This document shows, in pieces, positions 33,368 to 40,239 of a DNA stretch of 40,239 bases. Source of the stretch: Planctomycetota bacterium (lineage in GTDB: Bacteria; Planctomycetota; UBA1135; UBA2386); the NCBI GenBank assembly GCA_021776805.1, contig JAJFFD010000015.1, forward strand, positions 1-40,239. The letters run 5' to 3'. How positions within the stretch are numbered: position 1 is the stretch's first letter; every line of letters starts with the position of its first letter. The notes under the pieces are model-generated. The model had not been told where the DNA came from. It did no database searches and saw only the letters and a program-made list of their open reading frames with translations. The position numbers and the translations under genes are program-made.

Positions 33368-34825
33368 TCAAGCCGAATCTTCGTAGTTGCGGCTACGCTG
33401 CATTAGATCTCGATAAATGCGCTTGGCTTCGGTCAACAGTGGGGCTGCAACTTCAGAAGTGTCCACCTCTCGAGGTTCGGCCATGTGGATTCTCTCTCCG
33501 CTAGCGATGAGCTCTCGCTTGTGGGTACTACCGATCGACCCGGCCAAGTCTCTAAGCGTGTTGCCGGGTTCCGAACACAACGAGGAATACGCCAAGAACA
33601 GCAACCCGGCATCCTGAGCAAGAAGATGTTGGTAGGTAGCAATCCAGTATTCCAGCCAAAACGTGAGCGATTCTGTGGTGGTTGAGCGCCGGTCCTTCAA
33701 CCATCCATCAAAGTTTATTGGGCGTAGATTCGCGCCGAAGTCATAATGGCCGATTGCCTGCATGTACTTCCGGGCAAAGGCGTCTTTGGAGTGGATCTGA
33801 AGAAAATTGCGGTGCTGCTCCAAGAGCGAGGCCGCGTGCGGGATTGGATCCCGGAAGGGGATGATGATCGTCGCGTCGGGGAACAAGCGCCGAAGATACG
33901 CCACACGCGAGATGTTGAGGTTGTTCTTCGAGAGGTACCGTCCCTCGTTTGGGTTCGCAGTCCGCAGCAACACAATCTTCCGGATGTGACTGCGAAAGAA
34001 GTCGGAGAACTCCTCATTCTCATCATCGGACCATGTTTCGATCCGGTCACTCTGATAGTTCCGTCGCCAAAACGCTGCCCAGACAACTTCTTCCAGTGCC
34101 TCCGGACTATCAAAATCGATGAGCATGCCGTCACCGTGAGCCCTACTCTTCTTCTGCCCGACTCGCTTGAACATTGACGAAAAGCTGTTCCAAAAGCAGG
34201 GGGTCAGCACAAACGGCATGTCCCGATAGCAGTGAGTCCCAAACTCAGGCAACTCGTTGAGACACTCGAGGAGAAGAGTTGTCCCAGCTCTCGGCAAGCC
34301 CGCAACAAAGACGGGGCGGTCGACAGGACAGTCGACCAAGGACTTGGCGTAAATACGATCTTCAACGTCGGCCACCGCGATCTGGGCAGTGGTCGAAGCA
34401 AATGCGATGCGGTGAAGACATCGATCAGCCAGAGAATAGTCACTATCCACCTTGCCTCGCAACGGAACGAAGAGAACTCCAAGGCCGATGATGCTTGTCA
34501 CGACGATAAAGACCGGCGAAACCAAGACCTCGAAGACCGGATCCATGGCAACCCATTCAAGTCTGTCGAGCAGCCACAAGACGCCGACAGGTGCAAGCAG
34601 AGCAACTCCTCCACCGACCAGCAATATCACCAACAAAGCGAGAACTCGCTTTGTTACGGCCTGCAGCTCCGCTTCCTTATCCTCGTCGCTGGTGTCGGAG
34701 CGAATGACGCCAACAACCCGACGGGAAATGTGAATGACCTCTCCGCCGATCGCAACAAGTTTGAAGAGCCGGATCAGCATGAGGAATCCCGCTACCAAGA
34801 GCCCAGCACCGATCCATGCAGTCAT
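33368..34825 (-). CDS. Membrane-anchored PAPS-dependent sulfotransferase
   Basis: 485 residues. The N-terminal 125 residues hold about three membrane segments (MTAWIGAGLLVAGFLMLIRL; VLALLVILLVGGGVALLAPV; LVSPVFIVVTSIIGLGVLFV). The sulfotransferase domain follows: the 5'-phosphosulfate loop VFVAGLPRAGTTLLLECLNE at about 172-191 and the 3'-phosphate site IIPFRDPIPHAASLLEQH with RDP and Ser. The end has LLFLAYSSLCSEPGNTLRDL, as in related bacterial proteins. It should move sulfate from PAPS to a hydroxyl on a lipid or sugar near the inner membrane face. It is the first gene of the minus-strand cluster and diverges from the ASST-family gene across 194 bases. Confidence 0.88.
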   Translation of the reverse strand: MTAWIGAGLLVAGFLMLIRLFKLVAIGGEVIHISRRVVGVIRSDTSDEDKEAELQAVTKRVLALLVILLVGGGVALLAPVGVLWLLDRLEWVAMDPVFEVLVSPVFIVVTSIIGLGVLFVPLRGKVDSDYSLADRCLHRIAFASTTAQIAVADVEDRIYAKSLVDCPVDRPVFVAGLPRAGTTLLLECLNELPEFGTHCYRDMPFVLTPCFWNSFSSMFKRVGQKKSRAHGDGMLIDFDSPEALEEVVWAAFWRRNYQSDRIETWSDDENEEFSDFFRSHIRKIVLLRTANPNEGRYLSKNNLNISRVAYLRRLFPDATIIIPFRDPIPHAASLLEQHRNFLQIHSKDAFARKYMQAIGHYDFGANLRPINFDGWLKDRRSTTTESLTFWLEYWIATYQHLLAQDAGLLFLAYSSLCSEPGNTLRDLAGSIGSTHKRELIASGERIHMAEPREVDTSEVAAPLLTEAKRIYRDLMQRSRNYEDSA

Positions 34826-35019
34826 TCTAGTGGTCTCACCTGTGGCTCATCGGAGGAATCACCTTCGAAGTCTACTGCCCAAGGCGCGGAAGTAGACCTT
34901 GCGCACGGAGGCAATCGACTCATGGCATTGGACCTTCTTGCAATCCAATCTCAGCCTAGAATTCCTGACTCGCGATTCGACGCCAGGCTAGACTTCATTG
35001 ATCATCCTACGACCGCTAG
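34826..35019. promoter_or_regulatory. Divergent intergenic region between the two sulfotransferase-type genes
   Basis: 194 bases separating the starts of the membrane sulfotransferase (minus) and the arylsulfotransferase-family gene (plus). Both promoters should be here, making shared control possible. I see no clear -10/-35 pair or palindromic operator. Confidence 0.4.
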
Positions 35020-36348
35020 ATGAGTATCAAGAGCAAATCGGGAACGGCCAACCGACTCCCCAAGCTGTGTTTCTTTTTGTCCATTGCGTTCGCTGTCTTC
35101 GGTTACGGCGTCGCCGTGGGTGTGTACCGGATCTTCCCCTACAAGTTCATTGAGCTCGCCAAGGCCGGATTCGACGAACTCAAGGTTCAGTCGGGCATTG
35201 AGCTCCCCTGGTACTATCGGCGGATTGAGAACGACAGCACGCCTCTTGGAAGCCCTGACCGCGCATTCCCCGGGCTCAATTTGGTGACCCGCATCGCGAC
35301 CGATCTAGAGCTATCCGCGGACATCATCACGATGGATGGCAAGCCCCTCCACCGCTGGAGCATCGACTTCCACGAAATGTGGCCAGATCCACATCACCTT
35401 GAAACGGAAGTCCTTCCACGCGGCAAACCGGGAACGCACATTCACGGTTGTATCGCCACTGATGAAGGCAACTTGGTGTTCAATTTCGAACACCTCGGAA
35501 TGCTCTGTATCGACCCGAGTGGAAAAGTGATTTGGCGACTGCCCTACAAGACACACCACTCATTGCACCGCCACGACATGGGTAACCTTTGGGTTTGTGG
35601 CCAACGACGGCGCACCCAGGCTGACCCGAGATTCCCCGGCAGGGCACCTCCCTATGACGAGTACACGATCTTGGAAGTGTCCCCCGATAAGGGAGAAATA
35701 CTCAATGAGTGGTCCATAGCCGACATCCTCCACCTGAATGGGCGAGCCGGCCTACTCCAGCTCTGGTCTCACGCTCTAACTGCCCCGAGTGAAGTCGATA
35801 GCCTACGACTGGATGACCGTTTGCATCTGAACGATGCGGAACCGTTTCCATCAAACCTGGAAGAGGGATTCTTTGAGAGCGGCGATGTCATCGTGTCGCT
35901 CCGTAATATCAATACGGTCTTTGTGTTCAACCACACCGACCTCAGCATCAAGTATCTCTCGACGGGACAGGTCATTCACCAACACGACCCTGACTTCATC
36001 GACGGCGAGACATTTTCGGTCTTTGACAATATCGTCGCCACTCCAGACGGAGGCATTCAGAGCCGGATCGTCGTCGTATCCCCAAGGGACAACCAATTCC
36101 GCGTGGCCTACCAAGGAACAAAGGAAAGCCCTTTCCTTTCGCCCAAGATGGGCAAGCATCAATGGCTTCCGAATGGGAACCTACTGATTACCGAATCGAT
36201 GCGCGGACGGGCTTTCGAGGTCGATGCCGCCGGAGAAGTCGTCTGGGAGTATCGCAATCTCGTCGGCGAGGGCATAATTGGACTAGTTCAAGAGGTTCAG
36301 CGATTGCCCCGCCCCGTCGAAGACTACTGGCAGAACCGCACGCGCTGA
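35020..36348 (+). CDS. Arylsulfotransferase (ASST) family membrane-anchored protein
   Basis: 442 residues from the ATG at 35020. A membrane anchor spans residues about 15-36. The rest is a beta-propeller-like ASST domain: KPLHRWSIDFHEMWP, the His pair in GTHIHGCIA (140, 142), a His cluster in THHSLHRHD (178-186), LHLNDAEPFP, FFESGDVIVSLRNINTVFVF, VIHQHDPDFIDG and FSVFDN. ASST enzymes transfer sulfate between phenolic compounds without PAPS through a sulfo-His; which His does so here is not certain. The anchor places it outside the cytoplasm. It diverges from a PAPS-type sulfotransferase and is followed after 27 bases by a small membrane protein. Sulfate transfer outside the membrane onto a surface molecule is inferred. 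Confidence 0.82.
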   Translation: MSIKSKSGTANRLPKLCFFLSIAFAVFGYGVAVGVYRIFPYKFIELAKAGFDELKVQSGIELPWYYRRIENDSTPLGSPDRAFPGLNLVTRIATDLELSADIITMDGKPLHRWSIDFHEMWPDPHHLETEVLPRGKPGTHIHGCIATDEGNLVFNFEHLGMLCIDPSGKVIWRLPYKTHHSLHRHDMGNLWVCGQRRRTQADPRFPGRAPPYDEYTILEVSPDKGEILNEWSIADILHLNGRAGLLQLWSHALTAPSEVDSLRLDDRLHLNDAEPFPSNLEEGFFESGDVIVSLRNINTVFVFNHTDLSIKYLSTGQVIHQHDPDFIDGETFSVFDNIVATPDGGIQSRIVVVSPRDNQFRVAYQGTKESPFLSPKMGKHQWLPNGNLLITESMRGRAFEVDAAGEVVWEYRNLVGEGIIGLVQEVQRLPRPVEDYWQNRTR

Positions 36349-36375
36349 GCCAACCCAAGTCCACACCCGCCGCCC

Positions 36376-36594
36376 ATGTTTCACCTTGTCACAGCACTCT
36401 CGGATGGAATCCTGCCAGGTTTGACCCTCGCATACATAGGACCCGGTGGAGGCCTGTACGCAATTGGCGCATTTCTAGCCATCGTTGTGGCCATCGTCGC
36501 CGCACTCTTCGGCTTTGTCTGGTACCCGATCAAGCGCGCCCTACGGGGGCGCAAGCGGAAGAAGGCCATGATCGCTGGGCAGTCCGCCGACTGA
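36376..36594 (+). CDS. Small single-span membrane protein
   Basis: 72 residues. The conserved-looking core LAYIGPGGGLYAIGAFLA leads into one membrane helix (IVVAIVAALFGFVW) and a strongly basic tail (YPIKRALRGRKRKKA), which predicts the C-terminus inside. The 'YIGPGxG' start followed by a helix and 'WYPIKR' is a pattern I have seen in small proteins next to polysaccharide and phosphodiesterase-type genes in this and other phyla; no function is known to me. It follows the ASST-family gene by 27 bases and so is very likely on the same transcript. Confidence 0.65.
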   Translation: MFHLVTALSDGILPGLTLAYIGPGGGLYAIGAFLAIVVAIVAALFGFVWYPIKRALRGRKRKKAMIAGQSAD

Positions 36595-36830
36595 ATCCCA
36601 ACGGCCAAGAGACTTGCTAGCGCAGGGGTGACCAGCGGCACCTTGCAAGGTCCGACCGAAAGGTACTTGGGACGTGGCTGATTTCAGCATGGAGCTGATG
36701 AGCAGTGACAGCCTGTGACTGCGAGCCTTCTTGATCCCGCCACGACTCCCGCTCCAGCCCTCGCGACCCTCCAAACTCCGCCTCCCCTGCACGCCATGCT
36801 GCGCTGCACAAGTGGGCTCCACACAGGCTC

Positions 36831-37291
36831 GGCCATTCAGAGGCACATGCAGGTGATGTTGATCGAGATGGCTACCCCGACTTCATCGCAGGTGGGCAGC
36901 AACGCTCCGCCTACAAGCTTTGGTCCGGCAAGGACAGAAGCCTGCTCTTCGAGATCAATGGATCAAGCAACTTTGGCAAGAGCCTGGCCCACATCGGCGA
37001 CATGAATCACGACGGGATTCCTGACTTTGCGATCGGCAACCCGGGGCGCGGCGGCAGTATCCGCATTATCAGCGGGGACTCCAGACCACTTCGCATCGAC
37101 TGGACCAGGGTCTCCCTGTCCCTGGATGGAGCCCAGACCTTCTACCTCGAGGCACCGGAAGCCGAGGTCAAGAAGGCCTACCAGCATCCCTGGTGGGCAC
37201 GGAACTCCAGCACGCATTCCTTGCCGTCAACTTGTTCCCCTTCAGCATCGATTTCGCTTCGAATGCAGTGCCACTGGTACTGACTAACTAG
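36831..37291 (+). pseudogene. Degraded FG-GAP repeat protein, 3' end with a frameshift
   Basis: With the frame set by position 36852, two calcium-type FG-GAP motifs can be read without a start codon: GHSEAHAGDVDRDGYPDFIA from 36831 and HIGDMNHDGIPDFAIGNPG from 36990. That frame continues through VSLSLDGAQTFYLEAPEAE to about 37165. Between about 37165 and 37195 the coding sense moves to another frame, a net loss of one base or gain of two, giving HAFLAVNLFPFSIDFASNAV and a TAG at 37289. The joined sequence looks like the C-terminal domain that follows FG-GAP repeats in exported planctomycete proteins. The 5' part is missing, so this is a remnant, not a truncated active gene. The 240 bases before it hold no recognisable coding sequence. 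Confidence 0.7.
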
Positions 37292-37352
37292 TTTCGAGAG
37301 GGGAGCGCGTAGACGCCAAAGTCAATTCCTGTGCGAACCACAGCCGCTCTAC

Positions 37353-39431
37353 TCAGGGTCTTCGCCTTTCCTGGACGACTACGATCCATCCGGTATCACT
37401 AATGGGCTCGGAACGGCCGCTGATCAACACAGGCTCGAACCCAGCGAGCCACCGATCTTCAGAACTCTGATTGATCGGATCCTGGTAATCCGCATCGAGG
37501 GTCTCGAGGCCGGGCTCCTCCACCATCAGCAGCTGCTCCTCCCAGGGCATATTCACCCGTCGGCGCTCTTGTTTGAGACGGCCCTCACGAAGGGTGACGA
37601 ACTGATCGATGCGCGACTTGGGCGCATACCAGCTTGGCAACTCCCCCCCATTTTTACGCCGTTGTTCCAGGCGCAACTCAGCTAGCCGTTCGTGGTGCAA
37701 GAACAGTCCCGGTCGCCCAGACCAATCCTGCCTCGTATCGACAAGGGCGGCAACTTGGTTTTGTTGCAGCCCGATCTGCAGCACCCCGAAACGACCGAGT
37801 TCTACGGTCATGGCCAACACGCCCACCACCTGCATCGAATTGCCTGTCTTAGATGCGCTCGCCTCGCTTACCCCAACCTCTCCGCCTCCAGAAACCGGGA
37901 ATGATCGAATGGGCAGCGCCCAAATTGGCACCGAGAATGCCACCATCAGATTCCCTGTCACCGTGCTTCGGAACACGTTCGAGCGGTGCACCTCACGAAT
38001 CGGCCTCAGATCTCCAGCCTCTGCCGGCTCCAGGTCACGGCCTTGCCCATGAAAGTAGTCGCGGAAGGACCAATTCTCGCCCACAGAACGCCCGCTGAAT
38101 GGGGCTCGCGCGAGCTGAGTACCATCCTGCCCCATGATGAACCAACTCACCGCCTTGGTTGCATCAGAGTTTTTCGAGTAATGCATCTCGAGCCACTTCT
38201 GCAATCGCCCCGCCGATCCCAGCCTTCCACTCTGAACGAGAGCCTGGTGGAGATCCGGACTAGCTGCAGCTGACTCGAGGATACGCCAACGCAAATCGAC
38301 CTCGATGGCGACACTGCGGGCAGCGAGCAAAGCTGCCGTGCGAATTCCCTGCTCGCGGAGTCCACGCTCGAGCGCTGTCTTGTCTGCTTGCTCCCAAAGG
38401 AACCCCAAGGTGACAAGGAGCAAAGTAGCCAGCGCGGCGATAGTCACAGTTGCCGCTGGATGCCGCTGTCCCCAGCGCCTGAGCCGCAGCAGCCGACCAA
38501 TAGGGCGAGCTCGGATGGGTTCGAATTGCAGGAATCGACGGAGGTCATCGGCGAAGCCCTCCGCGGTCGCATAGCGTCGGCTGCGATCCTTCTCCATCGC
38601 GGTTTCCAGAACCACAAGAAGGTCGCGAGGAATCTGCCGGTTGAGGCTGATGGCAGATGCCGGATCGGAATGCAAGATCCGTTGATACAGCTCCGCCGGC
38701 GTCGTGGCACTGAACGGACGATGCAGGGTCAGCGCTTCATAGAGAGTCGCGCCGAGTGAGTAAACATCCGTGCGACGATCCAGAGGTACCGTATGCGGCA
38801 TCAGCTGCTCCGGCGACATGTACGCGGGAGTTCCCACCAGGTCACCACTGTGCGTCAACGAGTCCATCGACGAGAACTGGTCGCGGGCTAGCCCAAAATC
38901 AAGCAGTACCGGCTCCGCCTCCGGTGTGATCATCACATTGCCGGGCTTCACATCGCGATGCACCAAGCCATGTTCGTGAGCCTTGTGCAAGGCGCGAGCC
39001 AACTTTTCAAAGAGCGCCACCAGACGCTTGATTCCATCCCGGCTGCTCGGATCGCTGCTAATTGCATCGAACTGTGCCTCGGAGTCGTCCGCCTTCTTTC
39101 CTGCACGATTGATAACGGCTTGCGCGATCCACTCGGCGAGGGTCATCCCCTCCACATAGCGAAAGGCTAGGCAGGCGACGCCATCAGCTTCGCTTGCATC
39201 CAGTAGCGAACAGATGTTGGGATGGTCCAGCTTGGAGACCAATTCGGCCTCCCTGCGAAAGCGGGCCAGCTTGTCCTGAGACAAGGGGCCGTGCGCCGCA
39301 TGCAGCAACTTCAACGCGACCTTTCTTCCTAGCCGCTGATCCTCGGCCAGCCAGACTGTGCCCTGTCCACCAGAGCCGAGTTTGCTAAGCAAAGTGTATG
39401 AACCGATGCTTTCGAATATCGATTCGTCCAT
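37353..39431 (-). CDS. Transmembrane Ser/Thr protein kinase with Cache-like sensor domain
   Basis: 692 residues from the ATG at 39431 (GGA just upstream); the longer frame to 39551 adds nothing kinase-like. The cytoplasmic kinase domain spans about 11-300: Gly loop GSGGQG (19-24), Lys41 in VALKLL, HRDVKPGN (158-165), DFG at 178-180 and GTPAYMSPEQL (200-210). A single membrane span lies at about 326-345. Outside, residues about 350-680 look like a double-Cache sensor, with FIMGQDGTQLARAPFSG, NWSFRDYFHGQ and the ligand-pocket-like VTGNLMVAFSVPIW. A signal bound outside would control phosphorylation inside. This architecture is like PknB-type kinases but with Cache instead of PASTA repeats. It stands alone, apart from a lipoprotein gene 324 bases upstream. 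Confidence 0.92.
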   Translation of the reverse strand: MDESIFESIGSYTLLSKLGSGGQGTVWLAEDQRLGRKVALKLLHAAHGPLSQDKLARFRREAELVSKLDHPNICSLLDASEADGVACLAFRYVEGMTLAEWIAQAVINRAGKKADDSEAQFDAISSDPSSRDGIKRLVALFEKLARALHKAHEHGLVHRDVKPGNVMITPEAEPVLLDFGLARDQFSSMDSLTHSGDLVGTPAYMSPEQLMPHTVPLDRRTDVYSLGATLYEALTLHRPFSATTPAELYQRILHSDPASAISLNRQIPRDLLVVLETAMEKDRSRRYATAEGFADDLRRFLQFEPIRARPIGRLLRLRRWGQRHPAATVTIAALATLLLVTLGFLWEQADKTALERGLREQGIRTAALLAARSVAIEVDLRWRILESAAASPDLHQALVQSGRLGSAGRLQKWLEMHYSKNSDATKAVSWFIMGQDGTQLARAPFSGRSVGENWSFRDYFHGQGRDLEPAEAGDLRPIREVHRSNVFRSTVTGNLMVAFSVPIWALPIRSFPVSGGGEVGVSEASASKTGNSMQVVGVLAMTVELGRFGVLQIGLQQNQVAALVDTRQDWSGRPGLFLHHERLAELRLEQRRKNGGELPSWYAPKSRIDQFVTLREGRLKQERRRVNMPWEEQLLMVEEPGLETLDADYQDPINQSSEDRWLAGFEPVLISGRSEPISDTGWIVVVQERRRP

Positions 39432-39755
39432 GGCGTCCTGAGCGAGAGAGGTGAACCCAACTTCCCAATGCCCGATCTTCGGGCGTCGGAGAGAGGGGCC
39501 ATGGTAGCCGTAGCAAGCAGATTCAGAAGTGGCAGCGCAGCAGGCCCGCACAAATCCTGAATGGGTTACATGTTGGAGACGCTGCTGAGGTTTGCCAGGA
39601 GTTTGGGGATCCTGAACTGATCGATTGAGGGCTCTCAGCCGGTCGAAGACCTGTACTACGGTTCAGGCGTCGATCATCCCAAGCTCTACCACGACCAACC
39701 ACTCCGCCTCGACCTGGCGTTGTGGAGCGAGAAGGGGGAAACAGCGTAACGGAGC
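39432..39755. other. Gene-free stretch with a possible coding remnant
   Basis: 324 bases between the kinase and the lipoprotein gene. A 42-codon frame at 39621-39749 on the plus strand reads sensibly (VEDLYYGSGVDHPKL, then LRLDLALWSEKGETA and a TAA) but has no start and a stop just before it. It may be the tail of a vanished gene, like the FG-GAP relic on the other side of the kinase. Otherwise nothing is recognised; kinase promoter signals must be here. Confidence 0.35.
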
Positions 39756-40202
39756 TCACTGTCGAATCGAGTTGGAAGACACCCACACAGCAATGCCCGA
39801 AGGCAGGCGAACCCGTGCGAAACCTTCCTTCTCTTCGATAAGCACAACCGAGACTCCAGCACTGAATCGGACAAGGACATCACCTCTCTTCGCCCCATCG
39901 AAGGTAGCTGAGCCGACGGTCTCTGGTTTGATAAGAACTGTCTGCCCCGGTTCCGAGGAGACCTCTTCCGGCTGCTCCATCTCGCTATCCCCATAGGGCG
40001 GATACCCGCCTAGAATCTGAGCGGGAAACGTTGCAACGTCCCATGCAAGGCAGAGGGGAATCATGATGACTACAGCAACCGCAAAAGCGCCAGAAGAGAC
40101 CTCATTGGTGGGGCCCTCCGCGAAGTCCCCCGCCGCGTCAAGGAAGCGAGTCGTGGCACAAGACGTGAGCAATAGCAAGGCAATAGCGAGTAGGCGTGCC
40201 AT
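39756..40202 (-). CDS. Lipoprotein with SH3-like C-terminal domain
   Basis: From the ATG at 40202, with AAGGAG five bases upstream, the product has 148 residues. A signal peptide MARLLAIALLLLTSC ends in a lipobox (Cys15). A hydrophobic segment follows at about 38-56 (GAFAVAVVIMIPLCLAWDVA), then AQILGGYPPYGDSE, a pattern reminiscent of YceK-type lipoproteins. The last 50 residues, with GDVLVRFSAGVSVVLIEEKE and GFARVRLPSGIAVWVSSNSI, have the strand order of a bacterial SH3 (SH3b) domain, often used for binding peptidoglycan or peptides. The role is probably envelope binding. The window ends 37 bases upstream of it. Confidence 0.75.
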   Translation of the reverse strand: MARLLAIALLLLTSCATTRFLDAAGDFAEGPTNEVSSGAFAVAVVIMIPLCLAWDVATFPAQILGGYPPYGDSEMEQPEEVSSEPGQTVLIKPETVGSATFDGAKRGDVLVRFSAGVSVVLIEEKEGFARVRLPSGIAVWVSSNSIRQ

Positions 40203-40239
40203 GGGTCTCCTTGGTAGTTCCCTGGCACCGCGCATGCTA

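Noticed and set aside
36640..36651. Perfect 12-base palindrome ACCTTGCAAGGT after the small membrane protein gene
   Set aside because: It has no loop, so it cannot form a terminator hairpin, and a single short palindrome is expected by chance in 40 kb.
1..40239. tRNA, rRNA, riboswitch, prophage or defence genes
   Set aside because: I looked on both strands and found no structure or protein that supports any of these.

Overview
The window looks like chromosomal DNA of an uncultured or poorly studied member of the Planctomycetota. The DNA is GC-rich by eye. The exported proteins carry features I associate with that phylum: a 'GCPGS-G-P' domain of about 110 residues in a BNR-repeat protein, a CotH-kinase protein with an EF-hand and Gly/Arg-rich linker, FG-GAP relics with a matching C-terminal domain, a Ser/Thr kinase with a sensor domain, and sulfotransferases. 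This is inference from style; no rRNA or tRNA gene is present to fix the taxonomy.

Layout. 1-2144: start of an exported protein and a secreted BNR/Asp-box repeat protein. 2289-3997: overlapping pair of an ATP-grasp-like enzyme and a DUF455 ferritin-like protein. 4044-8000: proline iminopeptidase, CotH-like exported protein, PPK2 polyphosphate kinase. 8218-10818: Kef/CPA2 cation-proton antiporter with two RCK modules. 10830-15964: M48 peptidase-sialidase fusion, exported DUF4344-type metallopeptidase, Gly-rich exported protein. 16142-18599: overlapping gene chain creatininase - ketopantoate-reductase-like - SDR. 18640-18773: small palindromic element resembling a MITE/REP element. 18806-19678: exported TraB/TIKI-like protein. 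19716-24141: gdhA followed by a receiver/PEP-synthase-like fusion. 24502-27184: ECF sigma factor, soluble anti-sigma factor, two-domain cytochrome P460-like protein and a lipoprotein. 27431-36594: a cell-surface or glycolipid cluster (membrane sulfotransferase, polytopic membrane protein, GT2 glycosyltransferase, NAD-dependent epimerase-like protein, small membrane protein, GMC oxidoreductase) with a divergent arylsulfotransferase-family protein and a small membrane protein. 36831-37291: frameshifted FG-GAP pseudogene. 37353-40202: transmembrane Ser/Thr kinase with a Cache-like exterior domain, and a lipoprotein with an SH3-like tail.

The most coherent units are the surface cluster at 27431-36594, which pairs two unrelated sulfotransferase folds with sugar-transfer genes; the sigma/anti-sigma/cytochrome module; and the gdhA plus receiver-PPDK pair. 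There are no phage genes, transposase genes, CRISPR arrays or recognised defence genes. Start codons were chosen from ribosome binding sites, signal peptides and gene overlaps; several are GTG or TTG.
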